NCBI GenBank assembly: GCA_016872125.1
Contig: VHBD01000006.1
Coordinates: forward strand, 1-22,857
Origin: Sphingomonadales bacterium
Lineage (GTDB): Bacteria > Bacteroidota > Bacteroidia > UBA7662
Direction: 5' to 3'
Length of the DNA: 22,857 nucleotides
The translations under genes were made by a program, and so were the position numbers. The notes under the pieces are model-generated. The model saw only the letters and a program-made list of their open reading frames with translations, did not search any database and was not told the DNA's origin. Positions 1-6,499 of this stretch are shown here, one piece after another. Numbering within the stretch: the stretch's first letter is position 1; each line of letters begins with the position of its first letter.

Positions 1-474
1 GCGTTGTTCCTGATGGCCTATTCCAACCAATATGGCGCGATGTGGTTGAATTCAAGTAACAAAAGTGAGGCCGCTGTGGGATACAGCACTTTGTACGGAG
101 ACATGGGAGGGGGCCTGTCCGTGATTGGGGATTTGTATAAAACACAGGTTTATGCGTTGGCAAATTCCTGGAATTCTGATAGGGAATGGGTTCCTTCGAG
201 TATCCTTGAGGCCGCCCCTAGTGCGGAGCTTCGGCCTGGTCAATTGGATTCTGACTCCTTGCCGCCTTACCCTATGTTGGATGCAATCTTGATGGATCGC
301 GTTGAAGGTGGTCTGGATGAAGAGGGTTTGATGCTGAAAGGTCACGACCCTGATTTGGTTCGTCGTGTTATGGACATGATGAAGCGCTGCGAATTCAAGC
401 GACACCAAATGCCTCCGGTCCTGCGGGTGAGTTCCAGAAGTTTCGGGAGAGGGTGGAGGAGATCCTTGGTGTGA
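1..474 (+). CDS. nadE: Glutamine-dependent NAD+ synthase, C-terminal part (5' end outside window)
   Basis: This is the C-terminal ~157 residues of NAD+ synthase, which converts deamido-NAD+ to NAD+ in the cytosol using ATP and glutamine-derived ammonia. The frame is open from base 1, so the gene begins outside the window. Diagnostic features are the synthetase-domain blocks SNKSEAAVGYSTLYGDMGGG and IGDLYKTQVYALA, then PSAELRPGQLDSDSLPPY and the family C-terminal tail KRHQMPPVLRVSSRSFG. The tail indicates a natural end at TGA 472-474 rather than a truncation. The N-terminal glutaminase (nitrilase-like) domain expected in Bacteroidota homologues cannot be seen here. The gene converges on rng across a 61-nt gap filled by a short tandem repeat. 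Identity is secure from the motif order; that it is the glutamine-dependent long form is inferred from the tail sequence. Confidence 0.93.
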   Translation, partial: ALFLMAYSNQYGAMWLNSSNKSEAAVGYSTLYGDMGGGLSVIGDLYKTQVYALANSWNSDREWVPSSILEAAPSAELRPGQLDSDSLPPYPMLDAILMDRVEGGLDEEGLMLKGHDPDLVRRVMDMMKRCEFKRHQMPPVLRVSSRSFGRGWRRSLV

Positions 475-490
475 ACATGACTAAGGGGGA

Positions 491-554
491 GTTCTCGTTG
501 GAGGGAGATGTTCTCGCTAGAACGGGATGTTCTCGCTAAAGGGGGATGTTTTCG
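491..554. repeat. 19-bp tandem repeat (about 3.4 units) at the nadE/rng junction
   Basis: The anchor GTTCTCG (last copy GTTTTCG) recurs at 491, 510, 529 and 548, an exact 19-bp period. Units 2 and 3 share GTTCTCGCTA and a purine-rich run ending in GGGAT; unit 1 is more diverged. Unit 2 contains an inverted repeat, GTTCT (510-514) and AGAAC (519-523), around the loop CGCT. The array fills the gap between the convergent nadE and rng genes and covers the rng stop codon (536-538), so its last copy encodes part of the RNase G C-terminus (GENIPL). It has no obvious coding role. A bidirectional terminator or simple slippage product are both possible. Confidence 0.75.
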
Positions 555-2086
555 CCTTTGCTGTTGAGTAAGCGATATTCCCCCATGAGCCTTTGGTTAT
601 CAGCCTGAATGCGAATCCATTTGCGGTATTTCAACCACCATTTCATTTGAAGCGAAGGCCAACCAGCCTTGCAATAGGCGGCCAAATGGGGGTGAGCGAC
701 TACGGTGATTTTGGACTCTCCGTTTTTCTGCAACAAATAATCCAATCGACTTTCTATTTGGTCGGTGATCAGTAAACTAGGCCCTGTTTTGCCAGTCCCG
801 TTGCAAGCCGGACAATGTTCTTGGGTTGAAATTTGAACAGCAGGTCTTACCCTTTGCCGGGTAATTTCCATTAGGCCGAATTTCGACATTGGCAGAATAT
901 GATGTTTCGCTCGGTCTGTGGACATAAGCTGAATCATTTTGTCCAAGAGGGTCTTGCGCTGTTCGGCCGATCGTAGATCGATGAAATCGATGACGATGAT
1001 ACCACCCATGTCCCGTAGTCGGAGTTGCCTTGCAATTTCTTCTGCTGCGTCAAGGTTGGTTTGCAGGGCATGTTCTTGTTGGTCCGTGTCTTTCTTGGAT
1101 CGGTTCCCGCTGTTGACGTCGATGACATGGAGGGCCTCCGTGTGTTCGATCACCAGGTATATTCCCCCCGGCATGGTAACGGTGGTGCCAAAGGAGCCTT
1201 TGATTTGTTTATCGAGACCATAGTGCTCGAACATATTCACTTTTCCCTTATAAACCTGCACCAAATTAACCTTGTCGGGAGCGATACCGTGGATATATTC
1301 TTTGAGTTGTTCGGCCATTCCGGGGTGATCCACTTGGATTTGGTCAAATTGGTCGCTGAGTAGATCCCGAAGCAATCCAGTTACTCTAGTTATTTCTTTG
1401 CTAATGAGGTCCCTGGGTTTGGCGGCAACTAGCTTGCGGCTAATTTCTTTCCACTTATCCACCAAGTCCCGGATATCGCTCTGAATTTCGTCCGCACCTG
1501 CACCTATAGCAGCAGTACGAATGATGATTCCAAAATTGCGTGGAAGACCTTGAGCGGCAATTTGTTTCAGGCGTTTTTTCTCTTCGGCATCGGAGATCTT
1601 TCTGGAAACGGAAACGCCGCTGTCCATGGGGAGCACCACACAAAACCTTCCAGCCAGGGACAAGGACGCGGTGACTCTGGGACCTTTGGAGTTGATGGGT
1701 TCCTTGGTAATCTGGACAGGAATGCGGTCGCCTTTTTGGAGGTATGTTCCGATTTGCCCTTCTTTGGGCAAAGCCTCTACCCTGTCGAAGTGTTGAAGCA
1801 TTCCTGGCTTACGCTTGCCTGAACTTAATTCGGCCAAGTATTTGCGCATGGTTGCGAACTGTTCTCCCAAATCCAAGTAATGCAGGAAACCGTCTTTCTC
1901 ATCGCCCACATCCACGAAGCAAGCATTAAGCGAAGGGTTGATTTTCCGGACCTCGCCCCAATATATATCCCCAACCTGGAAGGCTTTCTCGTTGGTTTCC
2001 TCGCCGTATTCGATAAGACGGCGGTTGTCGGTCATGGCAAAAACAAAGCCTTGACTGGAATGGCTGACAAAAAGTGATTTACTCAA
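536..2086 (-). CDS. rng: Ribonuclease G/E family endoribonuclease
   Basis: RNase G is a single-strand-specific endoribonuclease acting in rRNA maturation and mRNA turnover in the cytoplasm. I place the start at TTG 2086 (516 aa, the usual length for Bacteroidota homologues). From there the protein begins MSKSLFVSHSSQGFVFAM, aligning with the family's N-terminal strand before RRLIEYG. The frame stays open upstream to an ATG at 2230, but those 48 residues look unlike the family. An S1-like RNA-binding segment covers about residues 37-130. The two metal-binding aspartates are in DVNSGN (D323) and VIDFIDL (D367), and the Zn-link cysteines are in HCPACNGTG (C425, C428). There is no long RNase E-type C-terminal scaffold. 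The gene lies 182 nt downstream of the bS22-like gene on the same strand. Its last codons run through the 19-bp repeat array. Confidence 0.94.
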   Translation of the reverse strand: MSKSLFVSHSSQGFVFAMTDNRRLIEYGEETNEKAFQVGDIYWGEVRKINPSLNACFVDVGDEKDGFLHYLDLGEQFATMRKYLAELSSGKRKPGMLQHFDRVEALPKEGQIGTYLQKGDRIPVQITKEPINSKGPRVTASLSLAGRFCVVLPMDSGVSVSRKISDAEEKKRLKQIAAQGLPRNFGIIIRTAAIGAGADEIQSDIRDLVDKWKEISRKLVAAKPRDLISKEITRVTGLLRDLLSDQFDQIQVDHPGMAEQLKEYIHGIAPDKVNLVQVYKGKVNMFEHYGLDKQIKGSFGTTVTMPGGIYLVIEHTEALHVIDVNSGNRSKKDTDQQEHALQTNLDAAEEIARQLRLRDMGGIIVIDFIDLRSAEQRKTLLDKMIQLMSTDRAKHHILPMSKFGLMEITRQRVRPAVQISTQEHCPACNGTGKTGPSLLITDQIESRLDYLLQKNGESKITVVAHPHLAAYCKAGWPSLQMKWWLKYRKWIRIQADNQRLMGEYRLLNSKGENIPL

Positions 2087-2184
2087 AACAATAGTTTTTT
2101 TGTTCCAGACGTAACGGTTCAGAACGATAAAGGAAATCCGACTTAAGCCCTGTGGGTAAAACAAAGTAATCACAAAGCCCAAAA

Positions 2185-2206
2185 GCCCAAGGGTATAACC
2201 ATGGGC
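2185..2206 (-). promoter_or_regulatory. Imperfect hairpin in the rng leader
   Basis: On the plus strand GCCCAAGG (2185-2192) faces CCATGGGC (2199-2206) across the 6-nt loop GTATAA: eight positions with one A/A mismatch. It lies about 100 nt upstream of the preferred TTG start of rng, in the 182-nt gap after the bS22-like gene. Enterobacterial RNase E autoregulates through hairpins in its own leader, so a similar role is conceivable, but that is inference by analogy only. An overlapping repeat of GGGCTTT next to it gives alternative pairings. Confidence 0.2.
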
Positions 2207-2268
2207 TATGCGGACTTCGAAACAAACCAAGGAAGGTTGGGGTAAAGCCGAATAGGCCTACGCCGGAA

Positions 2269-2358
2269 TTATTTTTTCTTGTGGCGATTTTTTCTCAAAC
2301 GCTTTTTGCGTTTGTGGGTTGCCATTTTATGACGTTTTCTTTTTTTACCGCAAGGCAT
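2269..2358 (-). CDS. 29-aa basic miniprotein, bS22-like / AURKAIP1-COX24 domain
   Basis: A 29-codon gene, ATG 2358 to TAA 2269, beginning MPCGKKRKRHKMATHKRKKR and ending LRKNRHKKK. About two thirds of the residues are Lys, Arg or His, with no acidic residue at all. The pattern matches the very small proteins annotated in Bacteroidota as AURKAIP1/COX24-domain proteins, related to mitochondrial small-subunit protein mS38 and mycobacterial bS22. A role as a small-subunit ribosomal protein is therefore likely but inferred. It lies 12 nt after the TPR gene and 182 nt before rng, all on the same strand, a setting I recall from other members of the phylum. It is short enough to be missed by default gene calling. 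The family call rests on recalled sequence similarity, not a search. Confidence 0.85.
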   Translation of the reverse strand: MPCGKKRKRHKMATHKRKKRLRKNRHKKK

Positions 2359-2370
2359 AAGGGTTTTGGT

Positions 2371-3222
2371 TTAAGGATTAATTTGACGTAGATAGTTGTC
2401 TATCTGTTGTTGAGTTTCGGGGTCTTGGACCAGACCTCGGTATTGTTGGAGGTAGATGACGGCACTGTCTTTGTTTCCGATGCGGAAATAGGCTTCCCCT
2501 AGTCCCAGGTAGGCCGAGCCAAGACTAGGATACCAAGAAAGTAAGTTCTTGAAGCGAGCAATGGCTTTGGGAAATTGCCCACTCTCGATGGCCAATTTGG
2601 CAAGATGAGAGTGCGCTTTGAGATGCTTGGGTTCTGTACGAATGATTTCCAAAAGAACTTGAACGCCTTGCATGGGTGCTGGGCTGGATTGCACCAAGGC
2701 ATTCGCCCAATCGGCTTTGAGGTCCAAATCATCAGGTTTGCTTTCCAGGGCTTTGGCCAGCATCACCGTGGACTGGTTCCGGCAGAAAGTGGCGGTGGCA
2801 GAATCCTCCTCCATAAGGGAATGCACCGCAGAGCCGTAGTAAAGCCCAGCATCCCTAAAATCATCAGAGGTAGGTTGGAGGTCACTCGCCATATCCAAGC
2901 AAAGGGCAGCCCCAAGCAAATCTTCTCGGGTAAGCCAGAACGATGATAGGCTCTTCCAAACGCCTGCGCTCTGCGCAGGTCGATCCCCAAGGCTGTCCAG
3001 CGAGGCTTGAACCTTAAGGAAATTTTGACGATCCTTGGGGTCTAAACCTTCGATTTTGGAGGCCAAGACGGTACGGACATCCAAAGAAACCCCAGGGGAT
3101 TGGGCGGATTGGTCGGTATCGCTCTTTCCGCCGGGTTGAAGGGCACTGCGCTTACCCCATACCCACAACGTCGTCCCAACCAAAAGGCAGAGGGTTAGCA
3201 GGAGCAGGGGTCTTGGGCTCAT
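2371..3222 (-). CDS. Membrane-anchored TPR protein
   Basis: A 283-residue protein whose specific function I do not recognise. The N-terminus (MSPRPLLLLTLCLLVGTTLW) is a hydrophobic segment of about 20 residues with an arginine at position 4, which reads as an uncleaved signal anchor. The remainder is helical. Tetratricopeptide-like units are clearest near the C-terminus, around AKLAIESGQFPKAIARFKNL and AYLGLGEAYFRIGNKDSAVI (roughly residues 205-265), with weaker helical pairs before them. The start lies 3 nt after the HU stop codon, so the two are very probably co-transcribed and perhaps translationally coupled. Similar TPR proteins occupy the gap between HU and rng in other Bacteroidota. TPR domains usually mediate protein-protein contacts; the partner is unknown. 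Confidence 0.85.
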   Translation of the reverse strand: MSPRPLLLLTLCLLVGTTLWVWGKRSALQPGGKSDTDQSAQSPGVSLDVRTVLASKIEGLDPKDRQNFLKVQASLDSLGDRPAQSAGVWKSLSSFWLTREDLLGAALCLDMASDLQPTSDDFRDAGLYYGSAVHSLMEEDSATATFCRNQSTVMLAKALESKPDDLDLKADWANALVQSSPAPMQGVQVLLEIIRTEPKHLKAHSHLAKLAIESGQFPKAIARFKNLLSWYPSLGSAYLGLGEAYFRIGNKDSAVIYLQQYRGLVQDPETQQQIDNYLRQINP

Positions 3223-3225
3223 GTC

Positions 3226-3519
3226 TTAGCGGCCTTTCTTGGGGCCTTTACGGACCAAATCCACGAATTGCTTGCTGGGCTTGAAGCTGGGCACAAAATG
3301 CTCAGGGATTTCCACCGTGGTTCCGCGAGAGATATTCCGGGCTAATTTTTTGGCCCTTTTCTTCACGATGAAACTACCAAAACCGCGCATATAAATACTC
3401 TGCCCGCCTTTGAGTGATTTCTTGACAACAGCGATGAGGGCTTCCACACTCTGGGCCACATCGACTCTTTCGACTCCGGTTTCGTCTGCAATCTGGCGGA
3501 TCAAATCAGCTTTGGTCAT
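3226..3519 (-). CDS. HU/IHF-family DNA-binding protein
   Basis: A 97-residue small basic nucleoid protein that bends and compacts DNA as a dimer. It starts with the characteristic MTKADLIRQIADETG. It carries the RGFGSFIVKKRAKK block that enters the DNA-binding arm, then ARNISRGTTVEIP in the arm. The usual arm-tip NP is replaced by NI: most family members have ARNPxTG, whereas here it is ARNISRG. The end, PSFKPSKQFVDLV, is followed by a short basic tail (RKGPKKGR). It is the first gene of the leftward block, preceded by an AT-rich 191-nt gap shared with divergent mutY. Whether it behaves as HU or IHF cannot be told from sequence. Confidence 0.95.
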   Translation of the reverse strand: MTKADLIRQIADETGVERVDVAQSVEALIAVVKKSLKGGQSIYMRGFGSFIVKKRAKKLARNISRGTTVEIPEHFVPSFKPSKQFVDLVRKGPKKGR

Positions 3520-3645
3520 GATTTAGTTTTTAAAGGTTTGAAAAATGTAAGAAAATTGGATTGATAAGAAAAATCAGAAAGGGTATTTGGGTGAAATAAG
3601 CGTTATTTTGGTTGGAAATAGGCCTTCTTTTTCTCAAAGGGAGGG

Positions 3646-3678
3646 CAAATATAACGCACAATCTTAAGGTTTAACCAA
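3646..3678 (-). promoter_or_regulatory. Candidate Bacteroidota-type promoter for the HU operon
   Basis: Read on the minus strand, 3653-3646 is TATATTTG, a full match to the Bacteroidota -7 element TAnnTTTG. The minus-strand TTGG at 3678-3675 lies 21 nt upstream, near the spacing of the -33 element. Transcription would begin near 3640, giving an untranslated leader of about 120 nt before the HU ATG at 3519. This is a match to a known consensus; transcription itself is inferred. Confidence 0.4.
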
Positions 3679-3710
3679 TCCTTTGGGAACAGAACCAAAA
3701 TTATTTTCCA

Positions 3711-4793
3711 TTGCAAAAGAATCACAAACCTTTGTGGATTAGGCGTTTGATGAAGTGGTATGATGCCGATAAGCGGGTAATGCCATGGAGGGGGAGCAGA
3801 GATCCGTATGCGATTTGGCTCTCTGAGGTGCTTTTGCAACAGACTAGGGTGGAGCAAGGAACCCCTTATTTTATTCGGTTTTTGAAGGCATACCCCACCG
3901 TGGATGCCCTTGCTAGTGCGCCTTTGGAGGACGTTCTTCGGTTATGGCAAGGATTGGGCTATTATCGAAGGGCGCATTTAATGCACCAAACCGCCATTAT
4001 AATTTCTCAACTTGGTCATTGGCCTCAAGATATTGAGGCGCTGAAGCGTTTACCTGGAATTGGGGCGTATACATCGGCGGCCATTGCCTCTATAGCTTTT
4101 GAACTTCCGGTGCCGGTTGTGGATGGTAATGTCATCCGGGTTTTGTCCAGGGCCTTTGGGGCCACTATTCCCTACGATCGTCCGGAAGGCATGCGGTGGA
4201 TACAGGATGCGGCAACCCATTTGCTAGCGAAAAGCAGACCCGGGGATTATAACCAAGCCATGATGGACATGGGGGCCGTTTTGTGCAAGCCCAAAAAACC
4301 TCTGTGCAATGACTGCTTTTGGTCAGATCGCTGCATCGCCAGGTTGGAAGGTCGTATCGCGGATTTGCCGGCCAAATCGCGCCGAATAGTGGTTACCAAG
4401 GAGAGCATACATTATTTCGTAATCCTCTGCAAGGGATACGTGGCCTTGATCAAACGGCCTGATGAAGGGATATGGGCAGGGCTGTATGAGTTTTACAGGG
4501 TGGAGGGTTTGCGGCAGAAGCCGCCGCTTGACCACAATCTGTTTTCAACGAGCCAGACCGTCCAGGTTATCAAGCATACCTTATCGCATAGGGCGCTGAC
4601 CATCCATTTGGCGTTAACTGTTTCCCAAGAACGGCCGGAGATTCCCCATGCCTTGTGGGTCAAGTTGGATCAGCTGAATGAATTTCCCATGCCCAGGCCT
4701 TTGGAATTGTATGCTCGGGAATTAACTTTGGAATATGGGAGGACTCAACAAAGCCATGCTCATCGGCAACCTCGGCAAGGATCCCGAAGTTAA
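3711..4793 (+). CDS. mutY: A/G-specific adenine DNA glycosylase
   Basis: MutY removes adenine mispaired with 8-oxoguanine or guanine, preventing G:C to T:A transversions. The catalytic glutamate is E39 in WLSEVLLQQT. A helix-hairpin-helix lies at about 112-126 (LPGIGAYTSAAI), and the catalytic aspartate is D138 in VVDGN. The [4Fe-4S] cysteines are C192, C199, C202 and C208 with exact CX6CX2CX5C spacing. A NUDIX-like 8-oxoG recognition domain follows from about residue 225. The TTG at 3711 is the only start that keeps all of the N-terminal helix (PLWIRRLMKWY); ATG 3750 would remove the first 13 residues. The last 59 nt overlap ssb in a different frame, so the tail after about residue 343 is unlike the family. 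The gene is divergent from HU. Confidence 0.95.
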   Translation: MQKNHKPLWIRRLMKWYDADKRVMPWRGSRDPYAIWLSEVLLQQTRVEQGTPYFIRFLKAYPTVDALASAPLEDVLRLWQGLGYYRRAHLMHQTAIIISQLGHWPQDIEALKRLPGIGAYTSAAIASIAFELPVPVVDGNVIRVLSRAFGATIPYDRPEGMRWIQDAATHLLAKSRPGDYNQAMMDMGAVLCKPKKPLCNDCFWSDRCIARLEGRIADLPAKSRRIVVTKESIHYFVILCKGYVALIKRPDEGIWAGLYEFYRVEGLRQKPPLDHNLFSTSQTVQVIKHTLSHRALTIHLALTVSQERPEIPHALWVKLDQLNEFPMPRPLELYARELTLEYGRTQQSHAHRQPRQGSRS

Positions 4794-5133
4794 AGTTTTG
4801 GACAATGGAGCCAAAATTGCTACCTTTCCTTTAGCTACTTCGGAAACCTACAAGGACAGGGAAGGCAATAAACAAACCCGGACCGAATGGCATAATATTG
4901 TTTTGTGGCGTGGTTTGGCGGATGTCGCTGAACTTTATTGCCGCAAGGGAGGGCAGATCTATATCGAAGGGAGGCTTTCTACCCGTAAATGGGACGATAA
5001 GGATGGTCACACACGGTATACCACCGAAATCATCGGCGATCAAATGGTGCTCTTGTCCAGGGCTGATGTCCAAGGTTCCACCACAGGCTCCTCAGCCCCT
5101 CCGTCTGAGCCTTCGTCGGATCTCCCTTATTGA
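4735..5133 (+). CDS. ssb: Single-stranded DNA-binding protein
   Basis: A 132-residue SSB, coating single-stranded DNA during replication, repair and recombination and recruiting partners through its C-terminal tip. The OB-fold region is about residues 5-110: NKAMLIGNLGKDPEVKVLDN, the TEWHNIVLW strand, and YIEGRLSTRKWDDKDG. A short Gly/Ser/Pro linker leads to the tip SSDLPY. This is a variant of the canonical DDDLPF tip, with a single aspartate and a terminal tyrosine. The start at ATG 4735 fits the family (MGGLNKAMLIGNLG) and lies inside mutY, giving a 59-nt overlap. It is followed 40 nt later by gldE. Co-transcription with mutY and the gld genes is likely from packing. Confidence 0.96.
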   Translation: MGGLNKAMLIGNLGKDPEVKVLDNGAKIATFPLATSETYKDREGNKQTRTEWHNIVLWRGLADVAELYCRKGGQIYIEGRLSTRKWDDKDGHTRYTTEIIGDQMVLLSRADVQGSTTGSSAPPSEPSSDLPY

Positions 5134-5135
5134 AC

Positions 5136-5152
5136 CCTAGCTTCGCCCTAGG
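5136..5152 (+). other. Small inverted repeat between ssb and gldE
   Basis: CCTAG (5136-5140) and CTAGG (5148-5152) pair across a 7-nt loop, CTTCGCC, in the 40-nt gap between the ssb stop and the gldE ATG. The five-base-pair stem is not followed by a T run, so it is unlikely to be an intrinsic terminator. It may be chance. Confidence 0.2.
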
Positions 5153-5173
5153 ATATTGACGACCCCACAACCT

Positions 5174-6499
5174 ATGGATGACCCCCCGGAAGAACTTTTT
5201 TTGGCTGTTGATTTGGGCCTAGGCACCTGGCCCCCGCTCATTATTTTTTTTGTATTATGCTCAGCGATGTTTTCGGCGAGTGAAACAGCATATTTTTCTT
5301 TGAGCCGATTGAATTTGGATCAATTAAGAAATTCCGGATTGCCTTCCGATCGTAGGGTCTTGCGTCATCTTTCCAATCCTAAGCGTCTCTTGGCGAATCT
5401 GCTTATTGGAAATAATGTTGTGAATCTTACCATCATTCTTTTATTTTATTATTTGTTATTCAAGGTATTGACTTTTCCGGGGATGCCTTGGTTGCCTACC
5501 TTGCTTCAAACCTTTGGAGTCACCGCAATCATTGTTTTTGCAGGAGAGATTTTGCCCAAGGTATACGCGTCCCGAAATCCAATGGGTGTTGCTCGTTGGT
5601 TCAGTTGGCCCTTGCAAGTTTCGGAGTTTCTCTTCAACCCAATAATTTGGCTGTTGATGCAAAGTTCAGGCTTCATGGATCGTTGGATGGTATCCAAACA
5701 CGTGCAAGTCTCCAAGGACGAAATTAACCAGGCCATTGACTTGACTTTTGGAACAGAAGGCAATCGCGGAGGATCCGAGATGGACCTGCTCAAAGGTATT
5801 GTTAAATTCGGAGAACTTGAGGTCAGGCAAATCATGGTCCCACGTCAGGATATTCAAGCGATTGATTACCAGGCGACATTGGAGGAAATTCTTCCTCAAT
5901 TACGAGAATGGGGATATTCCAGAGTTCCTGTTTACCGCGATAACTTGGACCAAGTGGTGGGTATCTTGTATCTTAAGGATTTATTTTCCAGGCTCAATCA
6001 GAACAAGATCTTTCGATGGCAGGAATTGTTGCGTAAACCGTATATTGTACCCGACACCAAGCATCTTGATGAGCTTTTCACAGAATTCAAAGCCAGAAGA
6101 ATGCATATGGCCTTGGCGATTGATGAATATGGAGGCGTTTCGGGATTGGTGACTTTGGAAGATGCTTTGGAACAAATTGTCGGTGAAATTCAGGATGAAT
6201 TCGATACGGATGAACAACGTCTGTGCCGGCGCCTAGATCGAGATTGCTATTGGGTAGCCGGCAAAATGCTCTTGCAGGATTTATCCAGAGAAACCGGGTG
6301 GGATTTTTCGCCTTTTCAAGCTATTTTGGAGGGAGTCGAGACCTTGGCAGGCTTGGTCCTGGAATTGGAGGGGAGAATTCCTCTGCAAGGGGAGGTCCTT
6401 CGTCATCACGGCTTTGAATTCAAAGTCATTCAAGCGGATCATCGCAGGATCATGGCCATGCACCTGACGTACCAAGTGCCCCCTAAAACGGCGCAATGA
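5174..6499 (+). CDS. gldE: Gliding-motility protein GldE, CNNM/CorC-like (DUF21-CBS-CorC_HlyC)
   Basis: A 441-residue inner-membrane protein of the CNNM/CorC (HlyC-CorC) superfamily. In Bacteroidota the member adjacent to gldD is GldE, genetically linked to GldD in gliding motility and type IX secretion. An N-terminal DUF21 region has about four hydrophobic segments (near residues 19-40, 80-100, 107-125 and 140-165), with the characteristic SASETAYFSLSRL and GEILPKVYASRNP. A CBS pair follows (about 215-345; MVPRQDI and IDEYGGVSGLVTLEDALEQI), then a CorC_HlyC domain to the end. The frame is open back to TTG 5156, but ATG 5174 gives MDDPPEELFLAVDL, like known GldE N-termini. Its TGA overlaps the gldD ATG by 4 nt, suggesting translational coupling. 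Superfamily members transport or sense Mg2+ or other cations; the substrate here is unknown. Confidence 0.92.
   Translation: MDDPPEELFLAVDLGLGTWPPLIIFFVLCSAMFSASETAYFSLSRLNLDQLRNSGLPSDRRVLRHLSNPKRLLANLLIGNNVVNLTIILLFYYLLFKVLTFPGMPWLPTLLQTFGVTAIIVFAGEILPKVYASRNPMGVARWFSWPLQVSEFLFNPIIWLLMQSSGFMDRWMVSKHVQVSKDEINQAIDLTFGTEGNRGGSEMDLLKGIVKFGELEVRQIMVPRQDIQAIDYQATLEEILPQLREWGYSRVPVYRDNLDQVVGILYLKDLFSRLNQNKIFRWQELLRKPYIVPDTKHLDELFTEFKARRMHMALAIDEYGGVSGLVTLEDALEQIVGEIQDEFDTDEQRLCRRLDRDCYWVAGKMLLQDLSRETGWDFSPFQAILEGVETLAGLVLELEGRIPLQGEVLRHHGFEFKVIQADHRRIMAMHLTYQVPPKTAQ

Noticed and set aside
3603..3857. 84-codon minus-strand frame over the HU/mutY gap and mutY start
   Set aside because: Antisense to the conserved MutY N-terminus and lying across the divergent promoter region; no family resemblance.
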